From assembly GCA_036873135.1 (NCBI GenBank), contig JAPTYO010000010.1:14663134-14727133 (forward strand): DNA of 64,000 nt, in the 5' to 3' direction. Below, one piece after another: positions 10,192-21,315 of the stretch; the first letter of the stretch is position 1, and each line of letters starts with the position of its first letter. Made by a program: the position numbers and the translations under genes. The notes below the pieces were generated by a model. The model saw nothing but the letters and a program-made list of their open reading frames with translations, was not told the origin of the DNA and did not search any database. Source of the stretch: Clarkia xantiana subsp. parviflora (lineage: Eukaryota > Streptophyta > Magnoliopsida > Myrtales > Onagraceae).

Positions 10192-13100
10192 GAGTGTTAG
10201 CCTGGAACTGTCAAGGAGCGGGAAGCCTTTTGACAGTTCAGCACGTGTCAGTATTACTTAAAATACATAAGCCAGATAATTTTTTTGTTGCTGAAGTCAA
10301 GAGTCAGCTGGGTAGACTTATAAGAATTGTAAATAAGGCGGGTTTTGATAAGCACTTCTGCATTAATCCTGACGAAACCAAGGGGGGTCTCTTCCTCGCG
10401 TGGAAAGCCCCGGTATCAATTGAGGTGGTCACGGCTAACCTCAATGCTATCCACACATCTTTATCCGCCACTCCCGGGGGACAAAATTGGGATGCATCCT
10501 TCATTTATGCCCCCTCAATACCTGAAGACCGGCCTACTTTCTGGAATGACGTCATTTTGTTCCAAGGAACACGCGACCAAAGCACTCCTTGGCTAGTCAT
10601 CGGAGATTTTAATGACATCTGGGAATTTGAAGAAAAGGAGGGCAAGATACCAGCTAGCGCAACCAGGATTCTAAGAGCACACTCCTGGACAAACCAAACA
10701 GGACTGACAGATCTTGGATACACGGGGCAACCCTTCACTTGGAGCAACCGGCGGGTAGGGGAAGATAGAGTGAGAGAAAGATTAGACAGGGCATTAGTTA
10801 ATACGGCATGGCAAGGCACATACCCTCATGCCAAAGTTATTCATTTGGAAATGATTGCCTCAGACCACTGCCCAATCCTATGAACCGACTCCTCATGGGA
10901 AGTCACAACGTCTCTTCCGCTTCCACTCCATGTGGCTCAGGCATCCCTCATTTACAGAGCTTTTGACGAATGCCTGGACAAGGAATTCTCAAAGTCCACC
11001 ACAAACACACCTGTGTCAAAATCTCTCAAGACTCCAAAGCGCGATCAAGATTTGGAATAGGACCACGTTTGGACACGTAGATTTGCAAATCAAAAACAAT
11101 CTGGCCAAACTCAATGAAGCCCAGAGGTTGGACCTTCCCATGGTTCAGATGGAGGAAATTCTCTTCAACATAAAGGAACTCTACCTTAACCAGGAGATTA
11201 TGTGGAGACAGAAATCGAGACAAATTTGGCTAAAAGAGGGAGATAGGAATACTAAGTTCTTTCATGCCCACACTATAGCAAGAAGAAGACAAAACAATTT
11301 GGATTCAATTACCTTACCAGACGACTCACGTTTGACAGATCCGGAAGAGATATCAAACCACGTCAAGGAATATTTCGAAGTTGTCTTCACATCGAGAGGA
11401 GATCTCCCAAGGCCAGTCATCCCCTCAAGAAACTCCCTATATCTCCCGGCGGAACAATCGGCAAAACTCATTGCCCTCGTGAGTGACCTGGAAATTACAA
11501 AAGTACTATCTCAGCTACACGCGGATAAAGCCCCGGGTCCAGACGGATATCCTGCAAGATTCTTCCAACACACCTGGGAAATCACAAAGCCGGATCTAGT
11601 CAAAGCGGTGAAGGATTTCTTCACATCAGGATGTCTAAGTCAACAGATCAATTCCACCAACCCGGTACTGATCCCAAAAAAAACCTGCCCACAAGATATG
11701 GCGGATTGGAGACCGATTGGACTTTGTAATACAACGTACAAAACAATATCCAAGTTGATCACCAACAGGCTGAGAACTTGCATATCCAGACTGGTATCTC
11801 CTTTCCAGTCAGCCTTTGTACCAGGGAGAAGCATTACAGACAATACGCTGCTTGCTCAGGAAATCCTGCACACCATAAAACAAAGGCGAAAGGGAAAAAT
11901 AGGGTTGCTGGCCCTTAAGCTGGACATGTCCAAAGCGTATGACCGTGTAGAATGGTCGTTCCTAAAACAAGTTCTTCTGAATATGGCGTTTCCAATCAAA
12001 TTCATAGATCGGGTATTGGAATGTGTCACATCCTCAAGGCTAAATGTGGTCATAAATGGACGCCCGACGGAGTATTTCAAACCATCCAGGGGTTTAAGGC
12101 AAGGAGATCCACTCTCACCATACCTTTTTATACTAGTCTCCCAAATGCTTTCACAGGAGCTCTCAAGAGCGCAATTAGACGGAAGAATAAAGGGAATAAA
12201 ACCAGGGGCACATACCGATGAAATCTCCCACCTCCTGTTTGCGGACGACAGTTTCCTATTCCTAAAGGCAACAGTTCAGAACATCACGAACCTTAAACAA
12301 GTTCTTGATAACTATCAACTGGAGTCAGGGCAACTAATTAATTACAGTAAATCCTGCATTCGCTTTAGCCCGAATATCTCCCAACAGGAAGGACAGAACA
12401 TGGCAAACATCATCGGGGTGAGAGAGATGTTACCCGAGGAACTGTACCTGGGATTACCGGTTGACTGGGCTAAACAGAAAGGTAAGATCGGGGAGGGGCT
12501 TATACAACGAACTACGGCTCGCATTCAGGGATGGATGACTAAACTGCTTACTCAAGCGGGTAAAGAAATCCTACTTAAAGCCACGGCAGCAGCAATCCCA
12601 ACCTATGTAATGTCATGCATAAGCCTCACAAAGAAAACCACAGAGAATTTGGAAAAACTGCATAGACAATTTTGGTGGAACACGAAAGCTGAGAAGAAGG
12701 GCATACCGTGGATTAGCTGGGAGAAGTTGTGCAAGTCAAAAACAGACGGTGGGCTAGGTTTCAGAAACATGAATGCTTTCAATTTGGCACTACTCACAAA
12801 ACAAGCCGCAAGATTGCTGACAGATCAACCGTCAATTTGGGTGAATTGCATACGTAGCAAGTATTTGAGGCGCGACACTTTTTTCACAGCCAAAGCCCAT
12901 CCCTACCACTCCCCGGCATGGCGAACACTTGTTAAAATCCAGCCTATACTACGACAAGGGGGGAGATGGCATGTAGGGAACGGAAGGAAAATTAACTTCT
13001 GGACGGACCCATGGGTACCAAATGTTGGCGCTTTAAAGGACTGGCTACCTCCCCATCCGGATCCACCTTCTCCAACTCCAGATTACGGAAGGAAAGTAAG

Positions 13101-14307
13101 TGAGTTCATTGCATATCAAAACTGGGATCTTACTAATTTCCCCATGGAACTTCCGTTGGTGATTAGAACGGCAATCCTACAAATCCAACTTCCCCTTTTC
13201 GATACATCAGACCTCTTTCTGTGGCTGCACAATGATTCCGGAAAGTATACCGTCAAATCTGGCTACCATTTCATAAACTCGCTCCTCATCTCAGAGAAGC
13301 AGGGGAATTCTGCAACAACCTCTTCGATCGCTAGTTCGTCTCCTTGGAATAAGCTTTGGAATGCCAAACTACTTCCGAAAATTCGAATGTTCATCTGGAA
13401 AGGTTGTCACAACGGCCTGCCGCTCGGGCAAGCTCTACATAAGCGAATTCCCTCTTTCAACCTAAGGTGTCATCTCTGTTCAGACACTTCAGAATCATGG
13501 AATCATCTCATGTGGTCATGTCCTTTCGCGAAAAGAATATGGTTTGGGTCCTCATTCGGCATACACACAGAAGATATTCCCGGGAGTTCAGTCCTAGATT
13601 GGTTATTCAACCACACCCCAAGTGCACCAGCTGGTCTTGCAGCGGAGTTATTAGTTAATAAATGTATTATAATGTGGTGTATTTGGTTAGAAAGGAATGC
13701 AGTCCTGTTTAGGAATAGGCGTCCGGACTTAAAAACCACGTTAGATTGTATTAAATATGTAACTACTGATAATCTGGATGCTTTTTGTAACTCAGGAGAC
13801 GAAGGCGCCCCACGCGCCCCTTTCACCTTGACAGCCAGGAGAGGTGTACCGTCACACACCAGGCCCACTATAGTGTGTGACGGAGCAGTTAGGGCCGGTT
13901 CGTATCGTGTTTTCGGAGGCGCGCTTTTGATGGATGATTCGGAGAGAATCGTCGCCGCCTCTGTAGTTTCGGCACCTGGAGACAACCCTCTTTTGGCGGA
14001 AGGATTGGCATGCCGGGCAGGTCTATTGTTAGCTCAGTCGTTTCCTCAGGACAATCATGTTCTGTTCACAGACTCGACACTACTGCTGAATCAGATAGAT
14101 CCCTCTTCGACAAGCTGAAACCCGTCCGTTTTCTCTGTCGTCCAGGATATTAAGACTCTTGTTATTTCCTTTTCGGTTTCGTTATTTGCTGTTCCTAGAT
14201 GTAAGGTCTCTAAAGCACACAGACTTATTAACCGTGCTGCGGACATCGCTGTAACTGGATCTTGGCTCGCTACAGACATCCCAACTAGTTTGGGATGTCT
14301 TAGCTAG
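10188..14307 (+). pseudogene. LINE ORF2 (endonuclease-RT-RNase H), broken
   Basis: The first block (10188-10883) is an exonuclease-endonuclease-phosphatase fold: it starts MRVLAWNCQGAG, has GDFND and ends with SDHCPI. The frame then shifts by one. The second block carries the reverse transcriptase: DKAPGPDGYP, RPIGLCN, LDMSKAYDRVEW, SRGLRQGDPLSPYLF and the catalytic FADD (near 12238). A zf-RVT domain with CHLC and CPFAKRIW follows near 13470-13540. The RNase H domain begins at VCDGA (near 13878) and includes AEGLAC and FTDS. An in-frame TGA at 14116-14118 interrupts RNase H. The same frame continues beyond it to TAG at 14305-14307, and that tail resembles the end of the truncated LINE at 62400-63117. 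Confidence 0.9.
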
Positions 14308-14363
14308 TTGTTGTCGGTTGTTTCCCTGTTTTCTAATATATTGCATGTTTAAGATAAAAAAAA

Positions 14364-14379
14364 AACTCAGCCAAGCAGT
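14364..14379. repeat. LINE target-site duplication, right copy
   Basis: This is identical to 7118-7133. It marks where the interior of the LTR element resumes after the LINE. Confidence 0.93.
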
Positions 14380-14386
14380 TACTTTA

Positions 14387-14482
14387 GCATTTACTAAAGT
14401 AAATATTATTAAATAAATTCTAGAAGTAAATTCTGCATTTACTAAAATAAATATTATTAAATAAATGCTAGAAGTAAATTCT
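14387..14482. repeat. 48-bp tandem duplication
   Basis: Units 14387-14434 and 14435-14482 both start GCATTTACTAAA and end GAAGTAAATTCT. They differ at about three positions. They lie in the interior of the LTR element, just upstream (minus strand) of tRNA-like module B. Confidence 0.85.
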
Positions 14483-14824
14483 GCCAGAATTTTAGACGTC
14501 ACTGCCATTCGGGTTCAAATAAACCGAACCGATTTCTCATCTTCTCTACCCGATTCCAGAACTAGTACGTAAGCCCTGGCAGCCATTTTCGGAGCTTGAT
14601 TCACTCTCTTCCAAAATTAGAGCTTTAATCAGCAGTAGTGTATGAGGACACCCCGTTTAAGACCAGTCAGCAACGACCTTTCCCAGTCGAAGCATCATTT
14701 TCCCCTACGTCATGACAAACTCCTTTGCCTAGTCCTTTGAAGCTCTACGACTCCTCCTCCACCGATCCATCCACCGATGAATTCTGCTCTCCATCGCCAG
14801 ATCTAGAGCTGATCCGACCTGAAG

Positions 14825-15001
14825 ATGGATATTTCTTCTTTTGGAGATCTGCTCCAAGCTTTTAAACAACGATCGTCGGTGCTTCTCCAGTCCACAGCCG
14901 GCCACGACGTCTCCATCGCTAAGATCGTCGTGTACGAGATCGATGCATTCCACGATTTCACTACCGCTGCGATGATCTCCCTCCTTTCACTCGCACAGTG
15001 A
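14825..15001 (+). CDS. Captured gene fragment, 58-residue ORF
   Basis: This plus-strand ORF, opposite to the LTR element that contains it, starts MDISSFGDLLQAFKQR and ends ISLLSLAQ before TGA. Its composition is that of a real soluble protein (helical, few rare residues), unlike the noise frames around it. It ends at GCACAG/TG, which could be a former exon edge. Upstream (14520-14760) the sequence is CT-rich, like a plant 5' UTR. I do not recognise the family. A host gene 5' end captured by the retroelement fits best; chance is possible. Confidence 0.3.
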   Translation: MDISSFGDLLQAFKQRSSVLLQSTAGHDVSIAKIVVYEIDAFHDFTTAAMISLLSLAQ

Positions 15002-15339
15002 CATGCCGATTCGTATATATGCACAAAGACAAATCTCACTGTCAGATCTTTTGTTAAACAACAGAGAGGCAAGCAACACCTATCCATATTTCATCTATCA
15101 ATAGTATACGTCTCATTTATAGCAACTGAATGCAATACATTACATATAGACTATACGAAATCCATATTCTCGTTTACGCACTCATGCTTATCCAAATCCA
15201 TCTTTCCATACACCGATCAACTACCTCATCCGATTTTACCAAGAATCCGTTCGTTTTACATAAATCGATACCATGATCCGACTTTATTTAAATTAATCCA
15301 TAATCCAAAAAATTGAACCCCTTTAAAATTACGAAAATT

Positions 15340-15630
15340 GTCTTAAGATTGAGAATAGAAACTCTCTATTTATAGGGAGGTGGAAGCCTGTATTTATAAA
15401 ATTGGAGAATAGAAACTCTCTATTTATAGGGAGGTGGAAGCCTGTATTAATGACATCACAATAAATAAAATTAAATGTCCCTATTAATGAATCCGTTATG
15501 GATCATTAATTCGTCAAATTCAACGAATCTGGACGAAGACGGGACTACTCTGACCGGGTGTATTAAGAACTACAATTTCCCATTCACCCGATTAGAAAAA
15601 TAGTCATGTCAAAAATACATTTTTCCAACA
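15340..15630 (-). repeat. Partial 5' LTR of the LTR element
   Basis: It matches the inner part of the 3' LTR (about 4970-5205) and ends CCAACA. It differs by an internal duplication: the segment GAGAATAGAAACTCTCTATT through GAAGCCTGTATT occurs twice (from about 15350 and from about 15405). The outer 300 bp and the TGTTGG start seen in the other LTR are missing or too diverged to recognise, and no primer-binding site was found beside it. Confidence 0.65.
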
Positions 15631-15635
15631 CCAAC

Positions 15636-16273
15636 TTCACCATAAAGAAGGTTGTCTACTATTCCTCTCGGTGGACAAACAAAGCTTCTCACCAAGGTAG
15701 CTATTTTATCTCTATGTTCGTCACATAAATAACGGTCGTCGTAATTAAGGGATCCACCCATCACACTGTCCTTTAAATATATATATATAATGGTTAGCTT
15801 AGGGTTTTATATATAATAATAATATACGGCTGGTATAGTTACCGTGATTAGAGTTTAGTTATATATACTAATATACACCTACTATATTTTATTATTATAA
15901 TATATACTAATCTATTATATTGTAATATATGTTTATTTATTATTTAATTAAAATTGTTAATTTTAAACGTCTGCTAACCAATTATATTTATTATAATATA
16001 TTAATATATTACTTACGTGGCCTACGGTCTTCCGGAACCAAACTGTACAGATAATGAATTTAAATGGAAACTTTTAATTAATTTGTTTCTTCAAATTGTG
16101 TAGACACTAAATTAGGAGATAAAAATACTTCTTAATTTTCAACCAATCAATATTATGTATCTAAATTTAAAGAACCCCTATTAAATTCCGATTAAATTAG
16201 GAAACGATGACAGGGCAAACTGTCCACGTTCGGTCAGAGTGCTTCCGATACCAAATTAATATAATATAGTAGA
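15636..16273 (-). mobile_element. Helitron 5' end, minus strand
   Basis: Read on the minus strand from 16273 the sequence starts TCTACTATATTATA after an A, as Helitrons do. It then stays similar for about 270 bases to the plus-strand stretch from 19677: shared words include ATCGGAAGC, ACAGTTTG, CGTTTCCTAATTTAAT, GGAATTTAATAGGGGTTCT and CCGGAAGACC. The element runs left into the target duplication of the LTR element (15631), so that retroelement seems to have inserted into this Helitron. Its 3' end is not found. Confidence 0.5.
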
Positions 16274-17332
16274 TATAATACGTACATCTAGTCTACTCTT
16301 GATTATGGCAAAACCTTGACTGCTTAAAATAAGATTTAAGTATTTGAGAATTAGCATCCTATATAAGGTGTATTGCGCAATTAAAATTAGTTACCTGCCA
16401 GCTATTAATTATTTAATTCAATGAATTGTGTTTTTTTGGCCGAATTCAATAATATGTTTTTTTTTTTCAAATCCAATAATATGTTTTTTTTTTTTTGTAT
16501 GGCCATATAATATGTTTATAGAAAATAAAAATAAAAGGTATTCAACAATATTGTTGAAATAAATTAAGCTATGTGTCGGCACAAACTTCATCATGATCAT
16601 AGATAGATCACTGGTCTATTTAATCCTTTGAAGTTGAAAGCATCACCTTCATAAATATAGCAAGTTTTTTTTAGATCAATAAATAGTACATACAACTAAG
16701 AGCACTTCCAATAGTAGTGCCTAGTTCCTAGTTCCATGTTGTAAATTTATTATTGTAGAGAGTGCCTAGTGCCTAGTGCCATTTACTGTTGGTCCCTACT
16801 GGTAATGATTAAATAGGCACTTGCGTTTTCAATAGGAGTGCCTTGTTCCAAAATGGGAGTGCCTAGTTCCAATTTTTGCCACTGGACGCTGACTAGGCGC
16901 CACTAGGCGTGACTATGATTACTAATATTACTATTTTGCCATTATTGAGTGAATAGTGAAGTGGGACAGTGCCTACTAGTAGGAACTCCCAAGTTACTGT
17001 TCATGTCAGTGCCAACTTTTTAATATTATTTTATTCGATTGTGTTGCTCATCTCTTTGATTGTATATATATTCGGTTACGCTAAGTCAGATAGACAAGAG
17101 CCGTAATCAGTCATTTTGAATATTATGTAACATAAATAACGACACGAACCAAAATTACTACTTTTTAATTTTGAATCAATTTCGAAATTTCCATATCTAA
17201 TTTGTTTATATGTTACCATGTTGAATAACGGTTAATTCTAAATTTTGAAATAGTATAACATTTCAAATTATTAAATATGGAAAATAATTACTACAAAATA
17301 TTATATTATTTTAATGCATATATATTTTACGT

Positions 17333-17459
17333 ATTATATTATATTATATTATATTATATTATATTATATTATATTATATTATATTATATTATATTATATT
17401 ATATTATATTATATTATATTATATTATATTATATTATATTATATTATATTATATTATTA
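17333..17459. repeat. ATATT pentanucleotide microsatellite
   Basis: About 25 nearly perfect copies of ATATT/TTATA in phase. The Tyr/Ile-rich reading frame over it is an artefact. Confidence 0.95.
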
Positions 17460-17848
17460 TATGAAAGAAATATATGTTTTACGATAAATTATTATAAAAA
17501 TTATACTATTAGAATGATGTAAATATAATATATTTCTAATTTACATATATTGAAAATCATATATAAAAACACATGATTAATGCAATAATCAATTTACTAA
17601 TATGATCATGGATGTACATAAACGTGAATATGTTGATGATGTTGAATTAATATATGTCAGTCAACGTATAACAGATATACACTGATTATGGTGAAATAAT
17701 AGATTCAATGAATTTGATTGATCAATGTTATTATATCAACAATTATACTTATCAATCATTCTGCATGCCGCATGGGGACTGCACCTAATAGTAATTTTAC
17801 CTTGGTCAAGTAACGTATAATTATTGCAATGAATTGACAATAGAGAAC

Positions 17849-18255
17849 TATGGATATGCACGAACCGGTCGGGCCCGAATATGTTCCGAACTAGATTGGT
17901 ACTAATTAAAACAGTATGGTCCGGTCTGGACTGAATTTGAAATTAGCACTAAAAATTCTGGACCGATTTTGGACTGGAACTGTAAAAAAGTCTGGTTCGG
18001 TTCAAAACTGGTCCGACCCATTTTCCTATACAAATTTACCCTAATTAAAAAAAAAAAACGAAAAACCGATCCTCCGACAAAACTGATCCAGTTAAAAACC
18101 AGTTCAAAACAGTCTGGTCCAGTCAAAAATCAATTTTTTGAGAAGTATATTACTGGTTTTTGGTCTGGTTCTCCTCTCGCATAATTGGTATGTTTGGAAC
18201 CGGTCCAGTCTATACCAGTTCCGAACCGACCGGCCCGGTTATTTTCTTATCCCTA
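17849..18255. mobile_element. hAT-like MITE inside Harbinger-like element
   Basis: The ends TATGGATATGCACGAACCGG (left) and, on the reverse strand, TAGGGATAAGAAAATAACCG (right) resemble the TAGGGATG-type termini of plant hAT elements. The interior is rich in GGTCCGGTT/AACCGGTCC words. The flanks share only the first four bases of an 8-bp window (TAGAGAAC and TAGAATGT), so the duplication is decayed or the borders are slightly off. Confidence 0.45.
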
Positions 18256-18633
18256 TAGAATGTAAATTTTTATTAAAAAATTCAATTACATTTTTATAAT
18301 TTTGTATATATTTTTCCCTATTTTTTTTTAAATTAAAACATCTAATACTTGAATCTTATTATCTATTCATGTCCGTATTTGTAAAAAAATATGAATATAT
18401 AATTTATATATAATGATATATAATTTATATATAATGCAAAAATTATATTTGAATTATGAAATTATGTGGGTCCCAATGTTGAAGTGGAACTTGGCCTCCA
18501 CTACTGGAGAGAGTGCCAATTTTACAGTGTCATTTACTGTAGCAAATACTGTAGCAGTGCCACTTTGATGAGTTGGCAGTGACGTGGCTGCTGATGTGGA
18601 GGCACTAGGCACTTCCTATTGGAAGTGCTCTAA

Positions 18634-19676
18634 ACCTTCCACTCATTAGTGATATGTTCAAACCAATGAATTTTATGGTTGGGCGGAAAGAAAAAGAAAT
18701 TCGTAAAATCATGGATCGGATTATAAAAAGCCTCAAAAACTGTCATTTCTAATTTATATATATGGTACACCTTTAATTTAAGGAATTTATTTATTATTAT
18801 TTTTCGACTGAAAGATATGATAAATCATGGAATTTGATTACGGAATTTAATTACACATTTAATCGTGATTGCTGGAGAAATGTAGGATCTTTGCCCTCAT
18901 CTACTGGTTCTCGGGGTTGGTGACGTCATTAATGACGGAGGACATGAGAGTGAATCTTGCTACAAATAGGGGCAAGTTTGAACACAAATAGAGATAGATG
19001 TGACCATTTGGGTTCGGTTGGTTTATTATTATTTTCCCGGACGAGACGAGATAAGTATACTAAGTTTAATATTTGATTCTATAATAATAAAGTGAAATAA
19101 AAAAAGAGTTAATAATCAAATTAAGATTTATATTTAGACTAATAACTAAAACACTATTTGAAATTTAATTACAAATCAATAATTTTAAATATATATTTTA
19201 AAATGAATTATCTGATATTTCAATTTATTAATGAATTGCCTAGTCAATTGCAATTTCTATCAAATTATCTGTAAAATAAGTATGTATCGACCACGTATGA
19301 AGTTTTGATTTACACAAAAAAAATGGATTCTACAACAAATTGACAGGATTGCATTGGATTATGTCTAATTATTCACACATTCTAACAGTGTTTTCTAATA
19401 AAGTGTTCAGTTGAAGATATTTTAATGCATTATTTTTAATTTCTTAACGAATTCATTTTGCATACATATCAAAAGACTTTATGTAACCATCACATGGTCA
19501 TTCTATGTATAATTTGACACACATTATAACGTATCTAACAATTTACTTATAAATTGAAAATTTAGATAATCTTTAAAAAAAAAAAAATCTACTAACGATT
19601 TGTAATTCTGTCAAAAATTCATGTAGTAATTGATTATTAACCTTTAGTATATGTAATAAGATAATATCTACTATAT
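18634..19676. other. Intergenic, no gene seen
   Basis: AT-rich sequence between the Harbinger-like element and the Helitron 5' end. One GC-balanced patch (18880-19000) has GGTGACGTCATTAATGACGG, an imperfect palindrome around ATTAAT. I see no reading frame or RNA. Confidence 0.5.
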
Positions 19677-20400
19677 TATAATAATTCGGCATCGGAAGCT
19701 CTCTGACTGACACGTGTACAGTTTGTCCAGTTAGCGTTTCCTAATTTAATTGGAATTTAATAGGGGTTCTCTAAATTTAGATACATAATCTTGATTGATT
19801 GAAAATTAAGAAGTATTCTTATCTCCTATTTTGGTTTCTACGCAATTTAAAGAAACAAATTAATTAAAAGTTTCCTTTTAAATTAATTATCTATACAGTT
19901 TGGCACCGGAAGACCATATGCCGCCACATAAGCAGATAATAAATAATAAAAATATATTTAAGCTACGTTAATATATATGTAGATTTTAGGAAGATGAATT
20001 CAAAATAAGTATTCTTATCTTCTATTTTGGTTTCTACGCAATTTATAGAAACAAATTAATTAAAAGTTTCCTTTTAAATTAATTATCTATACAGCACCGG
20101 AAGACCATATGCCGCCACATAAACAGATAATAAATAATAAAAATATATTTAAGCTACGTTAATATATATGTAGATTTTAGGAAGATGAATTCAAAATATA
20201 TATTGTCAAATTTGTCGTATAAGAGAAACCCTAAACATGCTTTATTTAGATAATATATATATAGAATAATAAATAATAAAACATATTAAAGCTACATATG
20301 TTGAATAGGAAGTTTGTCGTATAAGAGAAACCCTAAACTTGCTTTATTTTTCTATAAATTAATTATTTATGTAAGTCAAACGCTAACTTTATATATTCAT
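19677..20400 (+). mobile_element. Helitron 5' end, plus strand
   Basis: It starts TCTACTATATTATAATAATT after an A and resembles the minus-strand Helitron start at 16273 over about 270 bases. The two starts face away from each other, 3.4 kb apart. It is followed by a 196-bp tandem duplication. Where this element ends is unknown; the nearest plus-strand Helitron 3' end to the right is at 38221, with two host genes in between. Confidence 0.45.
19811..20198. repeat. About 196-bp tandem duplication
   Basis: Unit 1 (19811-20006) and unit 2 (20007-20198) both begin AAGTATTCTTATCT and end GAAGATGAATTCAAAATA. Unit 2 lacks four bases near CTATACAG. A shorter related duplication follows, containing TTTGTCGTATAAGAGAAACC (about 20210 and 20311). 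Confidence 0.9.
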
Positions 20401-21102
20401 TGACTTCTACTCTCGGTTTATATTTACGTAGATGTTCATTCGGTGTAGTTTTTTTTTTCCAAGCAATTCATTTTTTTCGTATCATAATATTGCTTCAACT
20501 CTTATCCAATCAAATTGTTATTTGTATACATAAATGTGTTTATATACATCACATATTTATATGTTTTTAAGAGTATATGTGTGTCGATTTGTGGAGTACT
20601 CCTTCACAAAGATTTAAGTGATACCTATCGACTCTGTTCATATCTGTCGTCTTTCTTATTGTCCATCCATATCGATGATGACCATGTAAGTGCCAAAAGT
20701 TCTAAGAAACCTGTTGTTATATATATTTTTCTACTACATAGAAATATATTTTTATTGTCAACATTTACGATAGATTTCATATGTAAGTGTTTGAATATAG
20801 TTTTTTTTTTGCAATTTTTTTTAGATTCTTACTCGGATAAATTAATGTTGTTCTAGACCCGCTTTTCTTTTTACAGGTGATTTATCGTATGTATAAGGTA
20901 CATACTTTTATTTCAAATTTTATTATGTTTGTATTAATTTGTTTATGATATTATATTTTTTCTTAATTAATATATTTTCCTTCGCTTTTTTCAAATAAAT
21001 TCGTACAGATGATAAGCAATTCTACTAATAACATAAATCACCTAATTGACCTTTCAATATATATATATATATAATAAAATATTATAAATTTATACTATAT
21101 AT

Positions 21103-21133
<31 letters not shown>

Positions 21134-21232
21134 ATGAATAAAACGGTATCACATCACAAGAATTAGGGAATATAAATATTTTTGTTAAAAAAAGGGAATA
21201 GATATATAGAATAAAATAATTTAAGTTTTTAC

Positions 21233-21315
<83 letters not shown>

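Larger units (their letters stand above)
7134..14363 (+). mobile_element. Near full-length LINE (plant L1-like)
   Basis: This 7.2-kb non-LTR retrotransposon has two open reading frames in the usual order and ends in GATA plus an A-run (14356-14363). It is bounded by a perfect 16-bp duplication. ORF1 encodes a DUF4283-like/zinc-knuckle RNA-binding protein. ORF2 encodes an apurinic-type endonuclease, reverse transcriptase, zf-RVT domain and RNase H. ORF1 has an in-frame TAG (8301-8303) and a frameshift (about 8620-8633); ORF2 has a frameshift (about 10855-10883) and an in-frame TGA (14116-14118). It is therefore dead as written, but the intact ends and duplication imply recent insertion. It lies in the opposite orientation to the host LTR element. 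Confidence 0.93.
4643..15630 (-). mobile_element. Coding-free LTR retroelement (LARD-like), split by a LINE
   Basis: The element begins TGTTGG at 4643, ends CCAACA at 15630 and is flanked on both sides by the 5-bp duplication CCAAC (4638-4642 and 15631-15635). Read on the minus strand, a polypurine tract (complement of 5206-5217) sits directly before the 3' LTR. Removing the inserted LINE and one target copy leaves about 3.7 kb. No gag, protease, integrase or reverse transcriptase of its own is visible, so it must have moved with proteins from a related autonomous element. The TGTTGG/CCAACA ends, 5-bp duplication and GTGGGGGATTG-type tract suggest a copia-related lineage. The interior has a tandem repeat, two tRNA-like modules and a host-like reading frame on the opposite strand. 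Confidence 0.75.
16700..18630. mobile_element. Harbinger-like non-autonomous element with nested insert
   Basis: The ends are inverted: GAGCACTTCCAATAG at 16700 and CTATTGGAAGTGCTC ending at 18630. TAA is duplicated on both sides (16697-16699, 18631-18633), as expected for PIF/Harbinger (Tourist) elements. The subterminal regions repeat AGTGCC and CTAGT words. No transposase is visible. The interior contains an ATATT microsatellite (17333-17459) and a hAT-like insert (17849-18255). A diverged relative of the interior lies at about 58022-58680. Confidence 0.75.

Noticed and set aside
17277..17522. Ile/Tyr-rich ORF
   Set aside because: It is the ATATT microsatellite in translation.
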